Assembly (NCBI GenBank): GCA_018401495.1
Contig: JAGYJX010000035.1
Coordinates: 1 to 64,000, forward strand
Direction: 5' to 3'
Length of the DNA stretch: 64,000 nucleotides
From: Rhodospirillaceae bacterium
Lineage (GTDB): Bacteria > Pseudomonadota > Alphaproteobacteria > Thalassobaculales > Thalassobaculaceae
Shown: positions 45,697-54,862 of the stretch, piece by piece
How the letters are laid out: each line of letters starts with the position of its first letter
Position numbering within the stretch: the stretch's first letter is position 1
Notes under the pieces: model-generated
The model's database searches: none
Told to the model about the DNA's origin: nothing
Seen by the model: the letters and a program-made list of their open reading frames with translations, nothing else
Program-made: the position numbers and the translations under genes

Positions 45697-46627
45697 GTGT
45701 TGCTCATGAAAAAGAACAACCTCGTAGGCATTGATTTCAGCAACTTGCTACTCAGCGGGGCGGACTTCCACAGGGAATGCTTGCGCGGTTCCTCGTTTCG
45801 ATCCGCCGTTCTGTCGAACGCGAATTTCACGGAAGCCGATCTCAGGGGCGGCATAGCTCACCTCGATCAATCCCTTGTGTCGCTGTCGTTCCCGCCCCCG
45901 GTGCAATCGTTGTTCGCCGGCGCCGATCTGCGCGGCGCCGACCTCACGCGGGCGCTGCTCCAGGGTGCGAGCTTTGTCGGCGCCGATCTGCGCGGCGCCA
46001 CTCTGACGGCGGCGGATATGTCCGGCGCCGACTTGACCGGCGCCGACCTCACCGGCGCTCGACTTTCCCAGGCGATTCTCGCCGGTGCCTGTCTGGTCGA
46101 GACCCGGTTGATCGACTGCGACGTTGACGGCGTTGACCTTCAAGGCTGTGATCTCTCGACCGCCAAGCAGTCGGGTTTGCGGTTCATCTGCCCAACCGCT
46201 GAATCCGGGACGCGCGGCCTGCGGGGCCTCTTGAGCGCGCACGAGGGCTGGCTCGATCTGCACGGGTATGGTGGCCGGAGGCTCGCCCTGCCCGGCCTAT
46301 TGGCGAGGGGCTTCAAGTTCCATGGCCGCCGCCTCGACCTGGCAGACATTCGGCTGTCGCAGTTCGAGAGTTGCGACCTTCAGAAGACCAGCTTTCGCGA
46401 AGTCCGACCTTCAGAACACCGTGTTCGTCGACTGCGATCTGACAGCCACCGACTTTCGCGGCTCGGACCTGAGCAACGCCCGATTCACCCGATGCCGGAT
46501 GATCGGGACCGATTTCCGGCGGTTGCACGTGCCGTCCCGGGGTTGCCTCGATGACGAATCCATCCGCTCCACGACCATGACAAACGTGCGTTTCACCGAC
46601 TCCACGGTGATGAAGCTGCGAGTCTGA
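45697..46627 (+). CDS. Pentapeptide-repeat protein, one frameshift
   Basis: A right-handed quadrilateral beta-helix protein of about 310 residues. A(D/N)LxG repeats are obvious: GIDFSNLLLSGADF, SNANFTEADLRG, SLFAGADLRGADLTRALL, GASFVGADLRGATLTAADMS, and GADLTGADLTGARLSQAILA. A non-repeat insert (FICPTAESGTRGLRGLLSAH) divides two repeat blocks. A single-base shift near 46403 breaks the second block, which continues as KSDLQNTVFVDCDL, TDFRGSDLSNARFTRC and MTNVRFTDSTVMKLRV. It starts at GTG 45697 or ATG 45706, only a few bases after the kinase stop. It has no signal peptide or TM and may be the protein-binding output or scaffold of the signalling cluster. Function unknown. Confidence 0.8.
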
Positions 46628-46769
46628 CGGCGGTTGCGAGTCGTCTGTTGCCTCGGGGACGCTGTCCGCCACCGCCGGGCCTCACCGTGGGTAGACGCCG
46701 GGGCGCAATTCGCGACAATGATCGAGCACTGCTTGCAGATCGGAACGCAACGCGAGAGTTCGTCCGGCC

Positions 46770-47642
46770 ATGACCGCCCCCTTCGACCGCGCCGGCGAGG
46801 ACGTCGGCAACATCGTCCGCCTCGAGCACGTCAACCTGCTGATCCCCGACCAGAGGCTCGCCACGCTGTTCTACGTCGTCGGGCTCGGCCTGACCCGCGA
46901 CCCGTACCTGATGGTCGGGGTCACCAACATGTGGGTCAACGTCGGCCGCAGCCAGATGCACCTGCCGTCGCGCCGGCCGGTGGCCCAGCGCCTGCGCGGC
47001 AGCGTCGGCCTGGTGGTCCCCGACCTCGACCGGGTCGAGCGCTCGCTGGCGGGGGTGCGGGACGAGCTCGCCGACACCGGGTTCGGGTTCCGGCGGGCCG
47101 ACGGCGTCCTGGAGGCGACCTGCCCCTGGGGCAACCGGTTCCGCTGCCACGCCCCCGACCCGGCGTTCGGGCCGATCGACCTCGGCATGCCGTACGTCGA
47201 GTTCGAGGTGCCGCCCGGCACCGCCGCCCGGATCGCGGCGTTCTACGAAGCCATCCTCGGCGCGCCGTCGCGGGTCGAGGAGACCAGCGGCGTCCCGCTC
47301 GCGACGGTTCGCGCCGGCCCCCACCAGAGCCTGCGGTTCCGCGAGACCGACGCGCCGGTGCCGGATTACGACGGCCATCACGTCGCCATCTACATCGCCG
47401 ATTTCTCGTCGCCGTACCGGCGGCTGCAGGACCGTCATCTGGTTTCGGTCGAAACCGGACAGCACGAATGGCGGTTCGAGGACATCGTCGACCCCGGCAC
47501 CGGCGAGACCCTATTCACCGTCGAGCACGAGGTGCGCAGCCTCACCCACCCGCTGTTCGCCCGCCCGCTCGTCAACCGCAACCCCGACCAGACCCAGGCG
47601 GCCTACGCCGGCGGCCTCGACCCGTTCGCCGGCCGGGTGTGA
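46770..47642 (+). CDS. VOC (glyoxalase/dioxygenase fold) protein
   Basis: A 290-residue two-domain vicinal-oxygen-chelate protein: IVRLEHVNLLIPDQRLATLF, YVVGLGLTRDPYLMVGVTNM, QMHLPSRRPVAQRLRGSVGL, then MPYVEFEVPPGTAARIAAFY, EAILGAPSRVEE and DYDGHHVAIYIADFSSPYRR. His in RLEHVN and QMHLP and the YIADF block are in places expected for metal ligands, but the enzyme class cannot be fixed. Such proteins may be glyoxalases, ring-cleavage dioxygenases or isomerases. It is transcribed with the metal-dependent hydrolase 33 bp downstream. There is no clear link to the signalling genes before it. Confidence 0.8.
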   Translation: MTAPFDRAGEDVGNIVRLEHVNLLIPDQRLATLFYVVGLGLTRDPYLMVGVTNMWVNVGRSQMHLPSRRPVAQRLRGSVGLVVPDLDRVERSLAGVRDELADTGFGFRRADGVLEATCPWGNRFRCHAPDPAFGPIDLGMPYVEFEVPPGTAARIAAFYEAILGAPSRVEETSGVPLATVRAGPHQSLRFRETDAPVPDYDGHHVAIYIADFSSPYRRLQDRHLVSVETGQHEWRFEDIVDPGTGETLFTVEHEVRSLTHPLFARPLVNRNPDQTQAAYAGGLDPFAGRV

Positions 47643-47674
47643 CGCCGCCCTCGGCCCCGATCCCAGGAGTTCCC

Positions 47675-48491
47675 ATGACCAACCCATCCGGCGTGCCAGG
47701 CGGCGGCGCCCGACCCGCCGCCGCCCTGCCGACCGCGCACCCGTGGTTCGCCATCGAATGGCACGCCGACGGCGATCATGCGGATCTGGGAGCCGCACGT
47801 CTCGCGGCTGCTGCGCGCCAACATGTTCCTGATCAAGGGGCGCGACCGCGACCTGCTGGTGGATTCCGGCATGGGGGTGGTCAGCCTGCGCGGCTTCCTG
47901 GCGCCGTTCCTCGACAAGCCGGTGACCCACCTGCTCACCCACGCCCACGCCGACCACGTCGGGTCCGCCCACGAATTCGCCGACGACCTGGTGATGCACG
48001 CCGCCGAGGTTGGCGTCCTCGCGGACCCGCCGGCCGACTGGAGCCTCAGCTTCGACGGCTACTCCGAGGACAAGCGCCGGCGGCTGCAGGCCGCCGGCTT
48101 CGACACCACCGGCCTGCTGATCGCCGCCCTGCCGCACGCCGGGTTCGATCACCGCGCCTGGCGGATCCCGGCCGCCGCGCCCACCCGCCTGGTCGACGAC
48201 GGCGACGCGATCGACCTCGGCGACCGTCGGTTCGAGGTGCTGCACACGCCGGGCCACTCGCCGGGGTCGATCTGCCTGTGGGAGCCGGAGACCGGGACGC
48301 TGATCGGCGGCGACGCGATCTACGACGGGCTGCTGATCGACACCTTGCCGGACAGCGATCCGGCTGCCTACCGAGTGACCATGGAGCGGCTGCGAGCCCT
48401 GCCGGCCACGGTCGTGCACGGCGGTCACCGCGAGAGCTTCGGCCAAGCCAAGCTGCGCTTCCTGTGTGATCAGTACCTGGGCAGTCGCTGA
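47675..48491 (+). CDS. Metallo-beta-lactamase-fold hydrolase, one frameshift
   Basis: The N-terminal part MTNPSGVPGGGARPAAALPT to HPWFAIEWHADG is followed by one extra base near 47779. The fold then continues as RIWEPHVSRLLRANMFLIKG, DLLVDSGMGVVSLRGFLAPF, the metal motif THLLTHAHADHVGSAHEFAD (HxHxDH), FEVLHTPGHSPGSICLWEPE (His), and GTLIGGDAIYDGLLIDTLPD (bridging Asp), with VVHGGHRESFG (final His). All binuclear-metal ligands are present, so it is probably an active hydrolase of thioester, lactone or amide type. The intact length is about 272 residues. It may act on the product of the VOC enzyme upstream. Confidence 0.85.
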
Positions 48492-48512
48492 TCAAAATAT
48501 AATCTTGCCAGC

Positions 48513-48527
48513 CCCCGCTTAGCGGGC
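48513..48527 (+). terminator. Possible terminator hairpin
   Basis: A CCCGC-TTA-GCGGG hairpin (48514-48526) stands about 22 bp after the MBL-hydrolase stop and 70 bp before the ABC operon. No T-tract follows, so it is at best a weak or Rho-assisted stop. Confidence 0.3.
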
Positions 48528-48594
48528 GCAGCATTGATCTTCTCGACTATCCGGGTGTTCAGAAAAGGCATTCCCGCAGCATGACTGGACAAGC

Positions 48595-49683
48595 ATGACG
48601 GGTCGTTCTCACTCACTCGCCCTCAGAGGACTGTCGAAGTATTACGGTTCACTGGCCGCCGTCGACGACGTGAGCCTGGATATTCCAAGCGGTTCCTTTC
48701 TTACTCTTCTCGGTCCTTCAGGGTCCGGCAAGACGACGATCCTGATGTCGATCGCCGGCTTCGTCGAGCCGAGCGCCGGCCAGATCCTGCTGGACGATGC
48801 CGACATCACCACGCTGCCGCCGGACAAGCGCAATTTCGGCATGGTGTTCCAGGGTTACGCCCTGTTCCCGCACATGACGGTGGCCGACAACATCTGGTTT
48901 CCGCTGAAGGTCCGCGGCGTCTCGAAGGCGAATGCCGCCGACAAGGTGCGCGGCGCCCTCGACCTGGTGCAGCTCGGCCACCTCGCCGAGCGCTACCCGG
49001 CGCAGCTCTCCGGCGGCCAGCAGCAGCGCGTGGCGCTGGCCCGGGCGCTGGTGTTCGAACCGGCCCTGCTGCTGCTCGACGAGCCGCTGTCGGCGCTCGA
49101 CAAGAAGCTGCGCGCCGACTTGCAGTGGGAGCTGAAATCGCTGCACCACCGCCTCGGAACCACCTTCATCTACGTCACCCACGACCAGGAGGAGGCGCTC
49201 TCGATGTCGGACGAGATCGTCATCCTCAGGGACGGCAAGATCGAGCAGCAGGGCGTGCCGGGCGCGCTCTACGAGAAGCCGGCCACCCGCTTCGTCGCCG
49301 ATTTCCTCGGCAAGTCCAACTTCCTGACCGGCAAGGTCGCCGCCACCGAGCCCGGGCGCTTCGGCTACTCGGTCGGCGACCTCACGCTGATGCAGGAGGG
49401 CGCGCCGGTCCACCGCCGGGTCGACGGCACCGTCCTGGTGTCGCTGCGGCCGGAGAAGATCGTGCTGGCCGCCGACCGCCCCGACACCGTCAACGCCGTC
49501 CCCGGCACCATCTCGGCCTTCAACTACTACGGCTCGACCTACCATTTCCAGGTCTCGACCGAGCATCTCGGCGAGCTGGTCGCGACCACGCCGGCCTGGA
49601 CCTGCGCGGTCGAGCCGTCGATCGGCAGCGCCATCTGGCTCGGCTGGCAGCCGGACGCCTCGGTCGTCGTCAACGACCGCTGA
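48595..49683 (+). CDS. ABC transporter ATP-binding protein (PotA family)
   Basis: A 362-residue importer ATPase: Walker A LTLLGPSGSGKTTILMSIAG, Q-loop FGMVFQGYALFPHMTV, signature YPAQLSGGQQQRVALARALV, Walker B PALLLLDEPLSALDKK, H-loop FIYVTHDQEEALSMSDE, and a C-terminal TOBE regulatory domain (VLVSLRPEKIVLA, then NAVPGTISAFNYYGSTYHFQ). The type energises uptake of polyamine- or opine-like solutes with the binding protein and two permeases that follow. It is the first gene of the operon. A TOBE domain in this class can mediate substrate inhibition. Confidence 0.93.
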   Translation: MTGRSHSLALRGLSKYYGSLAAVDDVSLDIPSGSFLTLLGPSGSGKTTILMSIAGFVEPSAGQILLDDADITTLPPDKRNFGMVFQGYALFPHMTVADNIWFPLKVRGVSKANAADKVRGALDLVQLGHLAERYPAQLSGGQQQRVALARALVFEPALLLLDEPLSALDKKLRADLQWELKSLHHRLGTTFIYVTHDQEEALSMSDEIVILRDGKIEQQGVPGALYEKPATRFVADFLGKSNFLTGKVAATEPGRFGYSVGDLTLMQEGAPVHRRVDGTVLVSLRPEKIVLAADRPDTVNAVPGTISAFNYYGSTYHFQVSTEHLGELVATTPAWTCAVEPSIGSAIWLGWQPDASVVVNDR

Positions 49684-49752
49684 CCGGCCGGCCCGGCCGA
49701 TCCGTTTCCACAGCCGCGGATGGGGCGCGGCGCGACAAAACAGGAGGATGTG

Positions 49753-50946
49753 ATGAGCCTGGTGAAGACGCTCTACGAGAAGGACCTCTATCCCGAGATC
49801 GAGGACGCCGGCCACAGCGACTTCGCGCGCGACTGCGTCGAGATCGCCTCCGAGCGGCTGGCCAGGGGCCAGATCGACCGGCGCACCTTCATGACCGCGC
49901 TGGCGGCGCTGGGCGCGCTGCCGGCCGGGCTGACCGTCGCCAGCCGGTCGGCCGGCGCCGCCGCCGGGGAACTGGTGGTCGTCAACTGGGGCGGTCCGGC
50001 CGTGGACGCCTACGCCAAGGCGTTCGGCGTGCCGTTCGAGAAGGCCACCGGGGTCAAGGTGGTGATCGACGGCACCGGGCCGCTCGGCTCCAAGATCAAG
50101 GCGATGGTCGACGCCAAGGCGGTCACCTGGGACGTCTGCGACACCGGCACCGGCACCACGCTGGTGCTGCAGAAGCAGGGCGTGCTCGAGAAGATCGACT
50201 ACTCGATCGTCGACAAGGCGAAGATGCAGGACATCTTCGCCTACGAGTACGGCGTGCCGAACTACATGTTCAGCTTCATCCTGGCCTACAACAAGACCAA
50301 GGTGCCGTCGGCGCCGACCGGCTGGAAGGATTTCTGGGACCTCGCCAAGTTCCCGGGCAACCGCACCATGCGCAAGCAGCCGAACGGCATGCTCGAGGCC
50401 TGCATGATGGCGGCCGGGCGTGACCCCAAGTCGGTCTACCCGATCGACATCGACCTCGCGGTCGGCAAGCTCAAGGAGATCAAGGACAACGTGATCGCCT
50501 GGGGCTCCGGTTCGCAGAGCCAGGAACTGTTCCGCACCGGCGAGGTGGTGATGGGCAACATCTGGCACACCCGCGCCAACCTGCTCAGCCAGGAGACCAA
50601 CGGCGACGTCACCTGGACCTGGCAGGACGGCATCGTGACCGCCGGCATGTGGAACGTCCCGAAGGGCAACCCGGCCGGCGCCGAGACCGCGATGAAGTTC
50701 ATCGCCTCGTCGCAGGACCCCGACCAGCAGCTGGTGCTGTTCAACGCCATGGGCAACGGCCCGGCCAACCCGGCCGCCGCCGCCATGGTGCCGGCCGACA
50801 AGAAGCACATCGACCCGGGCCAGCCCGAGAACCTCGCCGTCCAGGTGCTGCAGAACGGCCCCTGGTACGAGGAGGACAGCGGCGTCCGCAACCTGACCAA
50901 CGACGAGCTGTCGCGCGAGAAGTGGCTCGACACGCTGTCGTCGTAA
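49753..50946 (+). CDS. ABC transporter periplasmic binding protein (PotD family)
   Basis: A 397-residue extracytoplasmic solute-binding protein. ATG 49753 follows a strong caggaggatg ribosome site. It has an unusually long cytoplasmic n-region of about 45 residues before the twin-arginine motif DRRTFMTALAALGALPAGLT. The mature part reads ELVVVNWGGPAVDAYAKAFG, WDVCDTGTGTTLVLQKQGVL, SFILAYNKTKVPSAPTGWKD, FWDLAKFPGNRTMRKQPNGM and EVVMGNIWHTRANLLSQETN. It probably binds a cationic solute (polyamine, agmatine or guanidino compound); that is inferred from the family and the amidinohydrolase and ureohydrolase genes downstream. Confidence 0.9.
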   Translation: MSLVKTLYEKDLYPEIEDAGHSDFARDCVEIASERLARGQIDRRTFMTALAALGALPAGLTVASRSAGAAAGELVVVNWGGPAVDAYAKAFGVPFEKATGVKVVIDGTGPLGSKIKAMVDAKAVTWDVCDTGTGTTLVLQKQGVLEKIDYSIVDKAKMQDIFAYEYGVPNYMFSFILAYNKTKVPSAPTGWKDFWDLAKFPGNRTMRKQPNGMLEACMMAAGRDPKSVYPIDIDLAVGKLKEIKDNVIAWGSGSQSQELFRTGEVVMGNIWHTRANLLSQETNGDVTWTWQDGIVTAGMWNVPKGNPAGAETAMKFIASSQDPDQQLVLFNAMGNGPANPAAAAMVPADKKHIDPGQPENLAVQVLQNGPWYEEDSGVRNLTNDELSREKWLDTLSS

Positions 50947-50985
50947 CCGCCCGACCCGACCCCGACGAGCATCGGCAGCCCGCGC

Positions 50986-51822
50986 ATGCACGCATCGATT
51001 CGCCGAGTCTACTGGTGGCTGATCGCGCCCGCGGTGCTGCTGATGCTCGTCTTCTACATCTACCCGCTGTTCCAGGTGCTGTGGATCAGCGTCACCGACC
51101 CGGTCCCCGGCTTCGGCAACTACCGGGAGCTGATCGAGCGGCCGCTGATCCACCGGATCTGGCTGACCACGCTGCGGATCTGCGTGCTGACGACGGCGAT
51201 CACCGTGGTGGCCGGCTACGCCGTCGCCTACGCCATGGCCCAGGTCGGCGAGCGCCAGCGCACCTGGATGATGTTCTGCGTGCTGCTGACCTTCTGGCTC
51301 AGCGTCCTGATCCGCGCCTTCGCCTGGGTCATGCTGCTGCGCACCGAGGGCCTCGTGAACACCGGCCTGCAGGAACTCGGCCTGATCAGCGAGCCGCTGC
51401 GGCTGGTCCGCAACGAGTTCGGCGTCGTGGTCGGCATGGTGCATTTCATGCTGCCGCTGGCGGTGCTGCCGATCTACTCGAACATGACCGGCATCGACGC
51501 CCGCCTGGTCAGCGCCGCCCGCGGCCTCGGCGCCTCGCCGATCGGCGCCTTCCTGAACGTCTACCTGCCGCTCAGCAAGCCGGGGCTGATCTCGGCGACC
51601 ATCCTGGTGTTCGTGTTCTCGCTCGGCTTCTTCATCACCCCGGCCCTGCTCGGCGGCGGCAAGGTGGTGATGATCTCGGAGTACATCCAGGTCAGCTTCG
51701 AGGAGACCCTGCGCTGGGGCCAGGCCACCATGCTGGCCTCCACCCTGCTGTTCTCCGTGCTGCTGTCGCTGGCGCTGGTGGCCCGGTTCGTGGACCTGAA
51801 GAAGGTGTTCGGCGCGCGATGA
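50986..51822 (+). CDS. ABC transporter permease 1 (PotB-like)
   Basis: A 278-residue inner membrane permease with six TM helices. YWWLIAPAVLLMLVFYIYPL is TM1, VVAGYAVAYAMAQVGERQRT and LTFWLSVLIRAFAWVMLL follow, and the coupling loop with the EAA motif reads VSAARGLGASPIGAFLNVYL (D/A-G-x8-P type). ILVFVFSLGFFITPALLGGG lies near the end. It pairs with the second permease at 52346. The gap to that permease holds a 0.5-kb repeat array, unusual inside an ABC operon. Confidence 0.92.
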   Translation: MHASIRRVYWWLIAPAVLLMLVFYIYPLFQVLWISVTDPVPGFGNYRELIERPLIHRIWLTTLRICVLTTAITVVAGYAVAYAMAQVGERQRTWMMFCVLLTFWLSVLIRAFAWVMLLRTEGLVNTGLQELGLISEPLRLVRNEFGVVVGMVHFMLPLAVLPIYSNMTGIDARLVSAARGLGASPIGAFLNVYLPLSKPGLISATILVFVFSLGFFITPALLGGGKVVMISEYIQVSFEETLRWGQATMLASTLLFSVLLSLALVARFVDLKKVFGAR

Positions 51823-51829
51823 GGATGCA

Positions 51830-52340
51830 ACCAGCACTGGCGCCGGCGGTGGCCGGACGCGGACCCCGGCGGCGGCTTGTGGTCCCGGATCCGTTCCGCC
51901 GCCGGCGGTCCGGTCCGGAATGACGATGATTGGGTCCCGCCATGTTGGCCCGCGGCCCCGGCCGCCCGAACCACTTCCTCCGCCGTCCATCCGACTGAGA
52001 GCCCGAGCCCCCTCTCCCCGTCGTCATCCCGGACGGACGCGCTCCGGCGCGGCCGAGCCGGGACCCACGGTGCGACGGGCGCCGGTGGCCACGCACGCCG
52101 GCGGCGGCTTGTGGTCCCGGGTCCGTTCCGCCTGCGGCGGCCCGGCCCGGGATGACGATTATGAGGGTGGGGCCCGGCCGCCTGCCCCCCTCTCCCACTC
52201 GTCATTCCGGACGGGCGCGCCCTGCGCGGCCGAGCCGGAACTCCACACGCCTGCCCGCACCTCCCACTCGTCATTCCGGACGGGCGCGCCGGGCCGGCGC
52301 GGCCGAGCCGGAACCCACCCGCCGCTCCGGCGCGGGGAGG
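51830..52340. repeat. Cluster of palindromic repeats inside the ABC operon
   Basis: At least four related units fill this gene-free gap. A ggcggcttgtggtcccgg element occurs near 51871 and 52096. Its inverted partner (gtcatcccggacggacgcgc, or gtcattccgg) occurs at about 52023, 52200 and 52271, with gccgagccgggacccac-like arms. They form long G/C-rich hairpins of the alphaproteobacterial intergenic-palindrome type. They separate the two permease genes and could attenuate or stabilise the mRNA. Confidence 0.75.
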
Positions 52341-52345
52341 CGGCC

Positions 52346-53173
52346 ATGAAGGACCCGAGGGTGGTCTTCGGCCGCTGCGTGATGCTCGGCCTCGCCTGGA
52401 CGGTGCTGGCGTTCCTGCTGCTGCCGATGGTGATCGTGGTCCCGGTCTCGTTCACCGACCAGTACTACCTGTCGCTGCCCCAGGACGGCCTGTCGCTGCG
52501 CCACTACCAGGCGTTCTTCGACAAGGAGATCTGGCTGGCGGCGACCCTCGACAGCGTCATCGTGGCGGTGTTCTCGACGCTGTTCGCGCTGATCCTCGGC
52601 ACGCTGTGCGCCATCGGCTGCTGGCGGCTGGCCAGCAACGCCGCCGAGACCGTGCGGACCTTCATGCTGACGCCGATCATCGTGCCGGCGATCGTCCAGG
52701 CGCTGGCCATGTACCGGTTCTGGATCGACCTCGGCATCATGGACACCTATGTCGGGCTGATCCTGGCGCACACCCTGATCGCCGTGCCGTACGTGGTGAT
52801 CACCGTCTCGGCCTCGCTGGCCAATTTCGACGTCCGCCTCGAGCAGGCGGCCCGCAACCTCGGGGCCTCGACCTCGCAGACCATCCGCTGGGTGATCATG
52901 CCGAGCATCGTGCCGGGAATGTTGTCGGGCGCGCTGTTCGCCTTCACCATCTCGTTCGACGAGATCGTGGTGGCCCTCTTCATCACCAGCCGCAACGTCT
53001 ATACCCTGCCGAAGCGGATCTGGGACGGCATCCAGGACCATCTCGACCCGACCATCGCCTCGATCGCGACCATGCTGATCGCGATCACGCTGGCCCTGCT
53101 GCTGACCGAGCTCTGGGCCCGGCAGCGCCGCCGGGCGCGGCTGACCGCCCGGATCGAGGCAGGCGGGGGCTGA
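52346..53173 (+). CDS. ABC transporter permease 2 (PotC-like)
   Basis: A 275-residue six-TM permease with a ggggagg ribosome site. TM1 is MLGLAWTVLAFLLLPMVIVV, followed by SFTDQYYLSLPQDGLSLRHY (typical PotC periplasmic loop), ALILGTLCAIGCWRLASNAA and TPIIVPAIVQALAMYRFWID. The EAA loop reads LEQAARNLGASTSQTIRWVI with MPSIVPGMLSGALFAFTISF (EQAA-x3-G). FDEIVVALFITSRNVYTLPK and the last TM follow. With permease 1 it forms the channel for the operon's solute. Confidence 0.92.
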   Translation: MKDPRVVFGRCVMLGLAWTVLAFLLLPMVIVVPVSFTDQYYLSLPQDGLSLRHYQAFFDKEIWLAATLDSVIVAVFSTLFALILGTLCAIGCWRLASNAAETVRTFMLTPIIVPAIVQALAMYRFWIDLGIMDTYVGLILAHTLIAVPYVVITVSASLANFDVRLEQAARNLGASTSQTIRWVIMPSIVPGMLSGALFAFTISFDEIVVALFITSRNVYTLPKRIWDGIQDHLDPTIASIATMLIAITLALLLTELWARQRRRARLTARIEAGGG

Positions 53174-53230
53174 GCATCGCCACCCGGTCGCCGGCGCCCG
53201 CCGGTGGCCACCACATCGACGGAGACCCCC

Positions 53231-54832
53231 ATGGCCGCCGCACCGACGCCGGAAAAGCGGACCGCCCTCGACTGGATCGAGGCGAACGCCGCCCGCCTGT
53301 CCGACGATCACATGACCATCTGGCACCTGCACGAGCCGTCCTGGCGCGAGTACAAGTCGGCCGCCTGGTACGTCGAGCGCCTGCGCGCCGAGGGCTTCGA
53401 GGTCGAGGCCGGGTCGGCCGGCATGCCGACCGCGTTCTGCGCCACCTGGAGCCAGGGCAGCGGCGGGCCGACCATCGGCTGCTACGCCGAGTACGACGCC
53501 GTCCCCGGCACCAGCCAGGAGGCCGTGCCGTACCGCAAGCCGCGCGAGGGCGTGCACCCGAACGCCGCCGGCCACACCGACCCGCACTCCGCCCTCGGCC
53601 TCGGCGGGCTGACCGGCGCGCTCGCCATGAAGGCGGCGATGCAGGAACACGGCATCGCCGGCCGCATCAAGTTCTTCGGCGAGCCGGCCGAGAAGATGTG
53701 CGGCTCCAAGCCGATCCACGCCAGCCACGGCTACTACGACGACCTGGACGCCGCCATCAGCTTCCACCCGACCTCGCTGCCGGCGCTGTCCAACACCGTG
53801 ATCTGGGAGACCCATTGCGGCTGCTACTGGTCGAAGGTCTACACCTTCAGCTGCCCCGACCCGGAGACCTGGGGCAGCGCCGGCGAGCGGCGCGGCGCCC
53901 AGAACAGCCACGCCGTCGCCCGCGCCCCGGCGGCGATGGACGCGCTCTGCCTGATGTACACCACCACCAAGTACACCAAGGAGAACATGCTGCCGCACCG
54001 CGGCAGCTGGACCCTGAACGAGGCGATCCTGAACTCGGGTTTCGCCACCGCCGACAACCTGCCGCCCAGGTTCGCGCAGATCCAGTTCGCCTGGCGCTGC
54101 CCGTCGGTCGAGATGGCCGAGGCGATCGAGCACGTGCTCGACAACAACGCCGCCCACGTCGCCGGCCTGACGCACTGCGAGGTGCGCGGCGACTGGGTGA
54201 CCAAGACCCGCCCCGGCCTCGCCAACAACGCGCTCGCCGAGATCACCTACCGCAACTTCGAGCTGGTCGGCCCGCCGCAATTCTCCGAGGAGGCCAAGGA
54301 GTTCGGCCGCACGATGATCCGCAACCTCGGCTACGAGCCGCCGGCCGAGCCGTTCCCGGAGCTGCTGGAGCAGCTGGTCGACCCGCAGGAGGGCGAGGCG
54401 GCGCTGCGCGCCCAGCTGCCGTCCTGGCAGAAGAACTACACCTCCGACGACTACACCGACTACACGTGGCACGCGCCGACGGTGCGGCTGTATGTCGGCC
54501 GGCCGACGCTGAAGAACCCGGCGCCCGGGGTGAAGGTGCCGAACTGGTGCCACTGCGCCCTCGGCGGGGTGCCGGCGGCGATGGACCCGATGTTCCTGAC
54601 CGCCGGCAAGGTGATCGCGCTGACCGGGATCGAGCTGCTGACCGACCCGGCGGCGCTGGCCCGCTGCCGCGCCGAGTTCGTCGAGCGCACCGGCGGCGGC
54701 ATCGGCGGCACCAGTTGGCTGCCGCCGTTGCTGGGCGCCAACTATCCGGCTCCGGTCCACTATCCCTGGCCGGAATACGTCGAGACCGCGCGCGGCAGCG
54801 AGTGGGTGCTGCCGACGCCGCCCACCGCCTGA
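53231..54832 (+). CDS. M20-family amidohydrolase (AbgB-like)
   Basis: A 533-residue cytosolic metallo-hydrolase. Residues seen: LHEPSWREYKSAAWYVERLR (substrate-entry helix of AbgB-type enzymes), TIGCYAEYDAVPGTSQEAVP (metal region), HTDPHSALGLGGLTGALAMK (metal His), GRIKFFGEPAEKMCGSKPIH (Glu pair), a dimerisation insert with GSAGERRGAQNSHAVARAPA (in place of GKxAHA), and the end LLTDPAALARCRAEFVERTG. It removes an acyl or aminoacyl group from an amide. Position between the importer and amidino-hydrolysing enzymes suggests it deacylates the imported compound. It is longer than most M20D peptidases (about 400-480). Confidence 0.85.
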   Translation: MAAAPTPEKRTALDWIEANAARLSDDHMTIWHLHEPSWREYKSAAWYVERLRAEGFEVEAGSAGMPTAFCATWSQGSGGPTIGCYAEYDAVPGTSQEAVPYRKPREGVHPNAAGHTDPHSALGLGGLTGALAMKAAMQEHGIAGRIKFFGEPAEKMCGSKPIHASHGYYDDLDAAISFHPTSLPALSNTVIWETHCGCYWSKVYTFSCPDPETWGSAGERRGAQNSHAVARAPAAMDALCLMYTTTKYTKENMLPHRGSWTLNEAILNSGFATADNLPPRFAQIQFAWRCPSVEMAEAIEHVLDNNAAHVAGLTHCEVRGDWVTKTRPGLANNALAEITYRNFELVGPPQFSEEAKEFGRTMIRNLGYEPPAEPFPELLEQLVDPQEGEAALRAQLPSWQKNYTSDDYTDYTWHAPTVRLYVGRPTLKNPAPGVKVPNWCHCALGGVPAAMDPMFLTAGKVIALTGIELLTDPAALARCRAEFVERTGGGIGGTSWLPPLLGANYPAPVHYPWPEYVETARGSEWVLPTPPTA

Positions 54833-54862
54833 AGCAACGAGAACAGCACCGGGAGAGCCGGC

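Noticed and set aside
48718..51990. Very long (over 1,000 codon) minus-strand open frame opposite the ABC transporter genes
   Set aside because: High GC content suppresses stop codons on the opposite strand; the plus-strand frames carry clear family motifs while this one is His/Arg/Gln-rich with none.
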